Part shown: positions 44,129 through 52,646 of the stretch, piece after piece | Numbering within the stretch: position 1 is the first letter of the stretch | Layout of the letters: every line of letters begins with the position of its first letter | Source: an uncultured Fibrobacter sp. | GTDB lineage: Bacteria; Fibrobacterota; Fibrobacteria; Fibrobacterales; Fibrobacteraceae | NCBI GenBank assembly: GCA_946413655.1 | Contig: CAMKLO010000008.1 | Location: forward strand, 1 to 64,000 | DNA: 64,000 bases | Reading direction: 5' to 3' | Notes under the pieces: model-generated | Told to the model about the DNA's origin: nothing | Database searches by the model: none | What the model saw: only the letters and a program-made list of their open reading frames with translations | Position numbers and translations under genes: made by a program

Positions 44129-46468
44129 ATGAATATGAAAATGAAAAGAACTTTAATCGCCCTTCTCACTGCTTCGGTTGCCGCTTCGGCATCAGCAGTT
44201 GCGGATAACCAAAAGGCCTTGCAGGCCAAGGCGGATAGCGCGAATGCCAAGCGCGGTGTTGAAATTACCGGTAGCATCCGTGCCGTGGCTCAGCGTTCCA
44301 GTTTCGATACTGACAACGATCCGAGTGGCATCAACAATATGCCGGATGTGGAACGCAACGAGTTCGTCTCCGCTGACTTGAACTTCGGTTTCCGTCCGTA
44401 TGAATTTGTCCGTGCGAACGTGATGATGCGCCTCGGTGGCGGCATGCAGGAATACTTCGCTTCTGCGGCAAAGACGCTCGAAGCCAAGTGGCTCAATGTT
44501 GAGGGCAATGTCGGCAAGAGTTTCTACTGGATTGCCGGTGACTTCCGCTCTGCGATTTCTCCACTCTCTATTTACAATCCCGGTATCGACATCATGTACG
44601 AACCGACGATTTTCGCCCGCAAGCGCCACATGGCCCAGAAGGAACAGCTTATCGAAGGCAACAAGCGTAACCTTCAGGGTATAAACCTTCAGTTCCGTCA
44701 GGAAATCGACCCGATGGTGGGCGAGCTCCGTGCCGAGGCTTTCTTGGCTCGCGTAAACCGCGTATCGGTGCTTGACTTTACCGGTGCCGAAGGCAACATT
44801 ATCCCTGGCGATTCCATTCCGGGTGTCGCAACGTCACTTGCCTCCAATACGGATAAGTGGCTCGTCGGTGGCAACTTCGAACTTCTCCCGGTTCAGAAGA
44901 ACGTCTATGTCGGTGTGACTCCGATGTTGATTTTCGATAACGAAAATTCGAAGTCCTATGCCTATCGCCATCCGATAGCACGCAACGCCAAGCCGGACGT
45001 TTTCACCCCGGATGATCCTGTAACCAGTAGTTACGTCCGTCAGGAAATCAATCCGGATGTGGGTTTGCAGAACACGTTCGTGTTGAGCGCTCGCGGAGGT
45101 GCCGATATCGCAGGGCTCATGCAGAACAAGAACCTCAATCTTGATCTCGTTCTCGAATATGCGATGTCGATAAACAAGGTGAAGACGTTTGGTCAAGTGA
45201 TTGACCCTGCTACGGGTGCTCCGGCATTTGTTGAAAATGAAGAATCAATCAATGGTTCAGCCATACTCGCTACGTTGAACGCCGGTTACAAGGTCGATAA
45301 CTCTTGGAGCGCTGGCCTTGCCTTGGATTTCGTCCGCAACGACGAAAAGTGGTTCAACAACCTCGCTCAGTCCCCGAGTTTCTTTGCCCAGCGCATCTTG
45401 AACTCGGATAAGGACGGTAACACGGTCAAGTACGGCGTGAATTCTCCGCTTTATTCGACGTTCGACGCTCTCTATAATTACTCTCCGAAGTTCTCTCCGG
45501 TGGCTCGTTCTCTCGGAACGAACGACGACGCTTTCAAGGCTGGTCAGGGAAATAGCTACAATATCGCTCCGTACAACAAGAATTCCTGGGGTTCCAACGT
45601 CTATTCTGCCGAACAGCTCAACCTCATCAATATGATGTTGGATCCGGCTGTTCAGCTCACCCTGCCGTATGGCCTTGCGACTCCGAACCGCATGGGTGTC
45701 CGTGCCATTATCAAGGGCGATTGGCAAGAAAAGATCGAAGTTCAGGCTCTTGTAAGTATGTTCAATCAGGTGAATAGCGAAATTCCGGGATTGGACAAGA
45801 CTTCTTACATGGAAATCGGTGGTGGCGCCAAACTCAATATCGCAAAGATTGCGGGCTTAAGCAAGCCGATGGAATTCTCCGGTTCCTTCAAGCAGTCCAG
45901 CAGCAAGAACTTCGTTGTTGCTGGGATGGTTGGTGAGGTCAAGAGCAGCTTTGTCAACGTTGGTTTATCAGCCCAGTTCCTGCCGCGTTTAGGCTTTACG
46001 GCTGGTCTCCAGATGATTAACTCCGATTACGGAGTTGGTTTCCAAAATTCGATGGTCGGCGTTGATGCTCCACTCATGAAGAGCAAGCAGACTCAATGGA
46101 TGGCTGGTTTTGATTACTCCGTTGCAGAAAATGCTTGGTTGTCCTTGAATATAGGCTCTATTATGGTGCAGAATGATTACAATACAAAGCCTTATCTTGA
46201 TGCATATGAGGCTGCTTATTCTAATGCATATAATAGTACCTATGCTGCGGAAACAGAAAAACTTACTAAGAAACTGAAACAAGGTGAATCTCTGACTGCG
46301 GAACAAGTTGAATCTGTAAATCAAAAAGCTCTCGAAGCTGCTTCCAAGGTTAAGGTCCCTGATAGAAACATGCCTGATTACAATGGAGTTTCTTCTACGA
46401 AAGCAACTTCATACACGCATAAGTTTAGTCAGTTTGTCTTTGAAGCTTCCATTAATGTGGAATTTTAA
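44129..46468 (+). CDS. Large outer-membrane beta-barrel protein (operon barrel 2)
   Basis: About 779 residues. The start at 44129 is chosen because GGGAGG lies nine bases before it. Signal peptide (MNMKMKRTLIALLTASVAASASA), a short helical stretch (NQKALQAKADSANAKRG), then a long barrel ending in FEASINVEF (terminal Phe). It is a paralogue of the next gene; shared blocks are EPTIFARKR...LQGINLQF and LPYGLATPNRMG. A Glu/Lys-rich, helix-prone insert occurs near residue 700-735 (TEKLTKKLKQGESLTAEQV), possibly an extracellular arm. The gene's 3' end is AT-richer than its body. Confidence 0.72.
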   Translation: MNMKMKRTLIALLTASVAASASAVADNQKALQAKADSANAKRGVEITGSIRAVAQRSSFDTDNDPSGINNMPDVERNEFVSADLNFGFRPYEFVRANVMMRLGGGMQEYFASAAKTLEAKWLNVEGNVGKSFYWIAGDFRSAISPLSIYNPGIDIMYEPTIFARKRHMAQKEQLIEGNKRNLQGINLQFRQEIDPMVGELRAEAFLARVNRVSVLDFTGAEGNIIPGDSIPGVATSLASNTDKWLVGGNFELLPVQKNVYVGVTPMLIFDNENSKSYAYRHPIARNAKPDVFTPDDPVTSSYVRQEINPDVGLQNTFVLSARGGADIAGLMQNKNLNLDLVLEYAMSINKVKTFGQVIDPATGAPAFVENEESINGSAILATLNAGYKVDNSWSAGLALDFVRNDEKWFNNLAQSPSFFAQRILNSDKDGNTVKYGVNSPLYSTFDALYNYSPKFSPVARSLGTNDDAFKAGQGNSYNIAPYNKNSWGSNVYSAEQLNLINMMLDPAVQLTLPYGLATPNRMGVRAIIKGDWQEKIEVQALVSMFNQVNSEIPGLDKTSYMEIGGGAKLNIAKIAGLSKPMEFSGSFKQSSSKNFVVAGMVGEVKSSFVNVGLSAQFLPRLGFTAGLQMINSDYGVGFQNSMVGVDAPLMKSKQTQWMAGFDYSVAENAWLSLNIGSIMVQNDYNTKPYLDAYEAAYSNAYNSTYAAETEKLTKKLKQGESLTAEQVESVNQKALEAASKVKVPDRNMPDYNGVSSTKATSYTHKFSQFVFEASINVEF

Positions 46469-46483
46469 TGGGAGGTAACTAGA

Positions 46484-48688
46484 ATGAATTTCAATATGAA
46501 CATGCGCAAAATTTTACTGACCTCTGCAATTGCTTTTTCGGCTGCGACTGCGTTTGCCGCCGAAAATAATGCCGAGGTTGTAACGCAACAGAAGTCCCTC
46601 TTGGAAAAGTTGGATTCTCTCAATGCGGCTGTCCTCGGACTCAAGATTAACGGTACGGCAAAGGCCGGCGTGCTTGCCTCCTTCTCTTCTTCGGACCAGT
46701 ACGTCAAGGAATCCCCGACTCAGGAAAACCAGGCGTTTACGGATGTGGACCTGCGCTTGACCGCCCGTCCGAGTTCCGAGACCATGATTGACGTCGAGTT
46801 GCGTTTGCACAAGGATTGGCAGAACGCTTACGACGAGAACAACAACCCGATTATCGGTCATTGGTTCAGCTACGATGGTACAATCCTCAACAAGCATGTG
46901 GATTTCAACTTGGGTTACATGCGTGTCGGTTATACTCCGCTCACCATTTTCGCCCCGCAGACCGAAATTCTCCAGGAACCGGAGATTTTCTCGGAAAAGC
47001 GTCGCGAAGCTCTTGCAAAGCGTAATCTCGATACGACAAGCCGTCGCTTGCTGCAGGGCCTTAACGTCGCTTACAATAGCGGAAGCGTTGGTGCGGTCGA
47101 TAACATTACTGCACAACTTACCGGTGCACGTCTCCGCAATACGGGAAAGAAACTTGACCAAGTGTTCTTCGATTTCGACTTCTCCGATCGCTATATGCTC
47201 GGTGCTCGTGCCGGTGTCGAATCTTACGGAGCTCACCTCGGTTTGAACTATGTCAACTTGATTGACCGCAAATATACACGTCGTACTAAGAAGATTGACA
47301 AAACTGATACAGTCTATTACGACAACAACATGGTGTTTTCTGCGGACCTGAGCTTCGATTCCAAGAAGGCTCTTCCGACGCTTCCGGTTTCGTTCGGCTT
47401 GAATGGCGAATTTGCCATGTCCAAGTGGAAGGTTGATCGCGATTACCTAGGTACAGAAGTCAAGACATCTTACAAGGTTGTCGAGAAAATCATAAATGGC
47501 GACAGGATTGTCTATGTCAAGAACGCCTCTTCGACTCCTCAGGTGGTCGTAAACCAAGACTATGCCGATGAAAGTGGCAATAGCTTCTATGCGAACCTCT
47601 TTGCGAAAGGCGATGTCAATGATATCGACTTCAAGGTGGAAGCCGGTTATCTCAAGACGGATGAGAAGTTCTGGTCTGAAATGGCGTCTTCTCCGGTTTA
47701 TCATGGACGTGCGGTTATCTTGAATGCAAACGCTTTGTACACGAATCCTGCGGATAGCTTGATTCTTGCAACATACGGCGCTTCCAGTCTCGAAAACCTT
47801 TACTTCAATGTTTATAATTCCACGACATTGCAGGCGTACAACTTGATGACGTCGGCTACTAACCCGAACACTCTTTCCAATGAAGGAGATATTTTCGGCC
47901 GTAAAAATGGCGAAAGCGGATATCTCTACTCCCGTTTGGATAACAACTACAAGAACGGCCATTTCTACCGCAACGGCTACACGGGTACTGTTTCAAAGCG
48001 CCTGGAACTTGATCCGCTGATGGAGTTGGATCCGTCTGTAGGTCTTGCATTGCCGTTTGGTCTCGCTACTCCGGACCGCAAGGGTATTACGGCGAAGGCC
48101 GATGTCAACTGGGCTGACAAGGTATTCTTCAATGCGCGCGTCAACATATTGACTCAAACGAACTCTTTGTCTGTGGATCCTGCGACAGGTATTCCGCAAG
48201 TTGCAGAGAACAAGTTCACGGAATATGCCGTGGGTCTTGGTGTCGATGCTGGCGCTCTTGCCGGTCTTGACCGTCAGATTCTTGTTCAGGGTTCGTTCTC
48301 CCAGGCGAAAGAAAACGCTTATCTCAAGCGCACAGCAAAGCGCATCGTTGCTGGTATTACCGCTGATGTGTGGGGCCCGATTGCTTTGCTTGCCGGCTTC
48401 CAGCAGTATGATAAGGAATTTGGCAATGGGTTCGGCTTTGGCGGAACATTCGGTGAAATGAATGTGGCCGTTAGCGTGCTCAAGGCTTCTGAACGCTTGA
48501 TTATGGGCGGCGTCCGCGTGAAGCTCGCTCCGATTTCTTACTTGTCTGTTCAGTACGGCATGCTCAAGAATGACCTTGATTACATTTATGGAATCACGGA
48601 TGCGAACAATGCGCCTATTGCCGCCGGAGCAAACAAACTTTCCATCAGCAAGAACATCATTACTGCTGATGTTACTGTTAATTTCTAA
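46484..48688 (+). CDS. Large outer-membrane beta-barrel protein (operon barrel 3)
   Basis: A protein of 734 residues. Signal peptide (MNFNMNMRKILLTSAIAFSAATAFAA), then a coiled stretch (VVTQQKSLLEKLDSLNAAVLG) and a barrel that ends in ITADVTVNF (terminal Phe). Shares EPEIFSEKRRE...RLLQGLNVAY and LPFGLATPDRKG with the preceding gene. GGGAGG lies before the start. No known barrel family is recognised. The N-terminal coiled stretch, common to barrels 2 and 3, might trimerise the protein in the periplasm. Confidence 0.72.
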   Translation: MNFNMNMRKILLTSAIAFSAATAFAAENNAEVVTQQKSLLEKLDSLNAAVLGLKINGTAKAGVLASFSSSDQYVKESPTQENQAFTDVDLRLTARPSSETMIDVELRLHKDWQNAYDENNNPIIGHWFSYDGTILNKHVDFNLGYMRVGYTPLTIFAPQTEILQEPEIFSEKRREALAKRNLDTTSRRLLQGLNVAYNSGSVGAVDNITAQLTGARLRNTGKKLDQVFFDFDFSDRYMLGARAGVESYGAHLGLNYVNLIDRKYTRRTKKIDKTDTVYYDNNMVFSADLSFDSKKALPTLPVSFGLNGEFAMSKWKVDRDYLGTEVKTSYKVVEKIINGDRIVYVKNASSTPQVVVNQDYADESGNSFYANLFAKGDVNDIDFKVEAGYLKTDEKFWSEMASSPVYHGRAVILNANALYTNPADSLILATYGASSLENLYFNVYNSTTLQAYNLMTSATNPNTLSNEGDIFGRKNGESGYLYSRLDNNYKNGHFYRNGYTGTVSKRLELDPLMELDPSVGLALPFGLATPDRKGITAKADVNWADKVFFNARVNILTQTNSLSVDPATGIPQVAENKFTEYAVGLGVDAGALAGLDRQILVQGSFSQAKENAYLKRTAKRIVAGITADVWGPIALLAGFQQYDKEFGNGFGFGGTFGEMNVAVSVLKASERLIMGGVRVKLAPISYLSVQYGMLKNDLDYIYGITDANNAPIAAGANKLSISKNIITADVTVNF

Positions 48689-48700
48689 GAGGTGCTGAAA

Positions 48701-49396
48701 ATGAAAAAACTTTACCAGTACACAATGATTCTCTTGGCAGGTGTTTTGGGTGCTTGTTCCTCTTTGGAAGTGAGCGAACCTTACTCTGAAAATCTTCCGG
48801 CAGGTTTCACTGCTCAAGGTTATATGGATGTCCATCCGATTTTGCGCAAATTGCAAATCAAGGATTATGTGGAAGTGCACAATGCTGTTGTCAAGGATTC
48901 CTTGACTAAGATGGGCGTTGACTATGCAACCGTTAAAGCAGCCGATGATGCCGCCTTTGCTGCTATGGCCCCCGATGTTCTCAAAGCAATTTGTGCCGAT
49001 AAGTTCTTGGGTGGTTATCCTGCAGATTCTTGCGCCAATCCTGCAGCGGACACTAAAATCATGGCAGATTTGGCCGAATTCAACTTTGTCGGTGTCGCCG
49101 ATGATTTCGCAGTGTTGACGCAGGTTCCGATTGATGAAATTGCCATTTCTCAGCAATATGTCGTTTTCGGTCAGGCTCACGGTTGGGCTTATCGCTGGTG
49201 TGATGCGACTGAACTCGCCAATATGACTCGCGATCAGGTGAAAGTTTCAGTTATTAATGCTCAAGGGATTCCAGTAGATTCTTCAATTACTCAATTACAG
49301 TTAAAACATGTGTCTTCGGCTGATAAATTCGTGGCAGATCCGGGATACTATTGTATGGATCCGGCAACGGGCATTCTCCATCTAGTTAACCAATAG
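48701..49396 (+). CDS. Lipoprotein of the outer-membrane operon
   Basis: About 231 residues. The start at 48701 is chosen over a GTG at 48692 because AGAGG precedes it and the signal is then MKKLYQYTMILLAGVLGAC, with lipid Cys at residue 19. The mature part has four to five Cys and an acidic character (YMDVHPILRKLQIKDYVEVH, ICADKFLGGYPADSC, YVVFGQAHGWAYRWCD). No family is recognised. By position it may be a partner of the barrels, as SusD-like lipoproteins are for SusC, but there is no sequence similarity to SusD that I can see. Confidence 0.68.
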   Translation: MKKLYQYTMILLAGVLGACSSLEVSEPYSENLPAGFTAQGYMDVHPILRKLQIKDYVEVHNAVVKDSLTKMGVDYATVKAADDAAFAAMAPDVLKAICADKFLGGYPADSCANPAADTKIMADLAEFNFVGVADDFAVLTQVPIDEIAISQQYVVFGQAHGWAYRWCDATELANMTRDQVKVSVINAQGIPVDSSITQLQLKHVSSADKFVADPGYYCMDPATGILHLVNQ

Positions 49397-49410
49397 GAAG
49401 AGGTATTCAG

Positions 49411-50466
49411 ATGAACTTTAAAGTTATTGCACTTGCTCTCGTTATGGGTGCTGCGGTGTCTGCTCAGGCCGCCGCTGACAAAGTGATAGGCTTCTATCCC
49501 TATTGGAGTCAGTATTCCCAGTTCTATGCAAAGGATATCCGCTACAATCTCGTGACTGATATTCACTATATGTCTATCGCTCCGACTGCCGAAGGTACGG
49601 TTGCTTTTGCCGATGAATACGATGCGGACAACTTCAAGAATCTCGTGAACATGTCCAAGGAAAACGGCGTCAAGCTGATTGTTTCCGTGGGCGGCATGGA
49701 AGCCGAATCGAACCTCAAGGCAATCGCTTCTTCTGACGAAACGCTCTCTACGTTTGTCTCGAACGTGAAGGACTGGATTTCTACGAATGGTGGCGATGGT
49801 GTTGAACTCGACTGGCAGAACCTCACAACGGATGACGCCGAAGATTACGCCAAGATGCTGAATGCCTTGGTCGATGGTCTTTCCGGCTCGACGGTGACAG
49901 CTGTGATTTATCCGGCTGCAGGTATGGATGTTTACAAGGCCGAAGCTTTGAACCGCGCCGCTTACGTCGATGTGTTCATGGCTGACCTCATGAACGAAAG
50001 CGAAAGCAGTCTCGTTCCGAACCAGAGTGCGAACTCTGTGCAGGAAACGCTTGACGCTGTTGCTGCCGCCGGCGTGAACAAGAATCTCCTTGCTCCGGTA
50101 GTGTTCCTCTACGGTAAGTCCTTTGCCGGTGCCAAGGGCCTCGGCTCTAGCCACACGGGTGTGGGCAGTGGCAACGAAGGCTACCTCCCGTATGCCGAAC
50201 TCATGAACCGTTTCGACACGCCTGATTACACGGTGACTTTCGATGAAGCTTCCAAGTCTGAAGTGGCTGTGAGTGAAACCGAATCTATCGTGTTCATGGG
50301 CATTCCGTCTGTGAAGGCGGTCGCCCAGCATGTGAAGAGCGAAGGCATGGCCGGTGTTGCCGTGTATGACCTCTCCCAAGACCACTACGAACCGATTGTC
50401 TCCCTCCTCGTGACTGTCGGTCTCGAACTCCGTCCGGGCGTCAACTACAAGGCCGCCAAGAAGTAA
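49411..50466 (+). CDS. Secreted GH18-fold protein with a degenerate active site (last gene of the operon)
   Basis: A protein of 351 residues. Signal peptide (MNFKVIALALVMGAAVSAQA). The fold matches GH18 chitinase-like barrels: VIGFYPYWSQYS, LIVSVGG, and the active-site strand reads DGVELDWQN (129-137) where active enzymes have DGxDxDWE. The catalytic Glu is therefore Gln 136 (codon CAG at 49816-49818), and the middle Asp is Glu 132. Hydrolysis should be lost or very weak; known proteins with such changes act as lectins or inhibitors. A strong terminator follows, closing the operon. Confidence 0.78.
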   Translation: MNFKVIALALVMGAAVSAQAAADKVIGFYPYWSQYSQFYAKDIRYNLVTDIHYMSIAPTAEGTVAFADEYDADNFKNLVNMSKENGVKLIVSVGGMEAESNLKAIASSDETLSTFVSNVKDWISTNGGDGVELDWQNLTTDDAEDYAKMLNALVDGLSGSTVTAVIYPAAGMDVYKAEALNRAAYVDVFMADLMNESESSLVPNQSANSVQETLDAVAAAGVNKNLLAPVVFLYGKSFAGAKGLGSSHTGVGSGNEGYLPYAELMNRFDTPDYTVTFDEASKSEVAVSETESIVFMGIPSVKAVAQHVKSEGMAGVAVYDLSQDHYEPIVSLLVTVGLELRPGVNYKAAKK

Positions 50467-50490
50467 TTCGCGACAATCGAAAACGTTTGG

Positions 50491-50523
50491 AAAATCCTCG
50501 GCAATTGCGCCGGGGATTTTTTT
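50491..50523 (+). terminator. Terminator of the outer-membrane operon
   Basis: AAATCC-TCGGC / GCCGG-GGATTT stem with a run of seven T. Confidence 0.82.
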
Positions 50524-50665
50524 GTCATCCCCGTCTGTCACTCCGACCAATACCGGGGCCAGTTGTCCTATCCTCTCTCCGTTGCCTCCAGTAAACATTA
50601 AAATGCGCGGTACATCAACAATTTTTTAAATATAATGGTATCTTTAGAGAAAAATGAGGTTTTGT

Positions 50666-52426
50666 ATGCGGAAACAATTATTTGCTGCGCTCGCCCTTGC
50701 GGTGCCGTCTTTTGCTATACCCTTGGTGAATCAGCTAGGTTTTACTCCTGAATCCGAAAAGATTGTCGTCATTCCCGGCAACGATGCCAATCCCCTTGAA
50801 GTCCGCGACATGAGCGGCAAGACGGTTCTTTCGCTTGAAGCCCCGATGGTCTATGACTGGGAATACAGTGGCGAGGAAGTCCAGACGTACGATATCTCGT
50901 CTATCAAGAAGCCGGGCACGTATCGCCTGTTTCGTGACGGCTACATCGGTAATCCGATCGTTGTGGGCGAGGTTGTTTATGAGGATTTGACGAAAGCCGC
51001 GCTCAAGTGGTTCTATTACCAGCGTGCGGGAATGGCGCTCGATACGCGTTATGCTGGCAAGTGGGCACGCGCGGCAGGGCACATGGACGACAAGGTGATT
51101 GTCTATGGGACAGACCTTCCGACGGCGACGACGGTGGCTAAGGCGAACGGGAAATCGGCGCCCAAGAATGCCGATGCAAAGTACATCAAGTCGCAGCGTG
51201 GCTGGTACGATGCAGGTGACTATGGCAAGTACATTGTGAACTCGGGCATTACCGTTTTTACGTTGTTGGAACTCTATGAGCATTTTCCGGTATATATGGA
51301 TACGCTCCAGTGGAATATCCCGCGCGAGTTCCCGAAGATGCCGGAATTGCTTGAAGAAATCCGTTGGAATCTCGATTGGATGCTTTCGATGCAGGACAAG
51401 GACGGCGCCGTCTATCATAAACTCACTTCGCTGAAGTTCGGTTCTAGCACGATGCCCGAAATTGACGGGGCTCTGCGTTATGCTATTGAAAAGAGCTTGA
51501 CGGCGACGCTGGATTTTGCGGCGGTGATGGCCCAAGCATCTCGTGTTTATGCGAAGTTTGATGCAGATTTTTCGAAGCGGATGCTCAATGCGGCCGAAGT
51601 GGCGTATTTTTGGGCGAAGCGCCATCCGAAAGCTTTGTACAAGCAGCCTTCTGACGTAGAAACAGGCAACTATATGCATGCAGGCGAAGACGGCAAGGAC
51701 GAATTTGCCTTTGCTGCGACTGAACTTTACCGCGCGACGAAAAAGTCGGATTACCTCAAGGACTTGAAGCAATATACTTTCCGTGCTGATGGTGCTTGGT
51801 GGGGCGATGTGAACATGCTCGCCATTTATCACGTGGCGCTTGATTCTGCGGAATTCGGCGCGAAACTCGGCGGTGATGCGCGCAAGGCTTTGCTTAAAGT
51901 TGCCAATGAACTCCGCACCGTTGGCGATACGAGTGCCTACAGGCTCCCGGCGTTCCCGTCTAGCTGGAACTGGGGTAGCAATAGCGCCATGGCGAATAAC
52001 GGAATCGTTTTGATGCATGCGTATTTTGTCACGGGCGACAAGAGTTATCTGGATGGCGCACAGCAGTGCCTTGACTATCTCTTGGGCAAGAACCCTATGG
52101 AAATCACCTACGTCACCGGCTTTGGCTACAGGAGCCCGCGCAATCCGCACCACCGCGTAAGCGAATCGGATTTCGTCGATGACCCGGTGCCAGGCATGCT
52201 TGTAGGCGGCCCGCATTTGGGCAAACAGGACATCAACCTGGACGGCAAGGAACTTTGGAAATGCCCAAATTACGCCACAGCCGATAAGCCTGCGTTAGCT
52301 TATATAGACAACCGCTGCAGCTATGCGACAAACGAAGTGGCTATCAACTGGAACGCTCCGCTAGCTTACCTTGCTGGTGCGTTGCAGGCGATTTACAAGG
52401 GATTTACTGCTTCTGTTGTGAAGTAA
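50666..52426 (+). CDS. GH9 cellulase
   Basis: About 586 residues. I start at 50666 (signal peptide MRKQLFAALALAVPSFA), with GAGG about eight bases before it; a nearby ATG at 50654 is less likely. The cellulase N-terminal Ig domain (about 20-105; VNQLGFTPESEK, GTYRLFRDG) precedes the GH9 barrel, which shows the catalytic aspartates in GWYDAGDYGKY, then VTGFGYRSPRNPHHR and the proton-donor Glu in YATNEVAINWNAPL. An inverting endoglucanase. No C-terminal CBM or sorting tail is present. Both ends are well defined by terminators. Confidence 0.93.
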   Translation: MRKQLFAALALAVPSFAIPLVNQLGFTPESEKIVVIPGNDANPLEVRDMSGKTVLSLEAPMVYDWEYSGEEVQTYDISSIKKPGTYRLFRDGYIGNPIVVGEVVYEDLTKAALKWFYYQRAGMALDTRYAGKWARAAGHMDDKVIVYGTDLPTATTVAKANGKSAPKNADAKYIKSQRGWYDAGDYGKYIVNSGITVFTLLELYEHFPVYMDTLQWNIPREFPKMPELLEEIRWNLDWMLSMQDKDGAVYHKLTSLKFGSSTMPEIDGALRYAIEKSLTATLDFAAVMAQASRVYAKFDADFSKRMLNAAEVAYFWAKRHPKALYKQPSDVETGNYMHAGEDGKDEFAFAATELYRATKKSDYLKDLKQYTFRADGAWWGDVNMLAIYHVALDSAEFGAKLGGDARKALLKVANELRTVGDTSAYRLPAFPSSWNWGSNSAMANNGIVLMHAYFVTGDKSYLDGAQQCLDYLLGKNPMEITYVTGFGYRSPRNPHHRVSESDFVDDPVPGMLVGGPHLGKQDINLDGKELWKCPNYATADKPALAYIDNRCSYATNEVAINWNAPLAYLAGALQAIYKGFTASVVK

Positions 52427-52452
52427 AAGTCTTTATGCGCTAGTATTGTCAT

Positions 52453-52477
52453 GCCCCACTTGGTGGGGCTTTTTTTG
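52453..52477 (+). terminator. Rho-independent terminator
   Basis: Perfect GCCCCAC-TTG-GTGGGGC stem followed by seven T, after the GH9 gene. Confidence 0.9.
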
Positions 52478-52646
52478 TGGGTTAAATCATGCGTCGTTAT
52501 TTTTTTTGTGCTTTGAATTAAATGTAAAAATCTTTTTATGGACGATTTATCCATAAGCATGAGTCAGAGGGGATGTGATTTTAGTCATGTTTGCATATAA
52601 ATTACTTTATATTGAGTTGGTTGGTGTTTGGTAAAAAGGAGTGCGA

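Noticed and set aside
41852..48688. SusC-like TonB-dependent transporters
   Set aside because: The barrels lack a TonB box and a plug domain, and the adjacent lipoprotein does not look like SusD.
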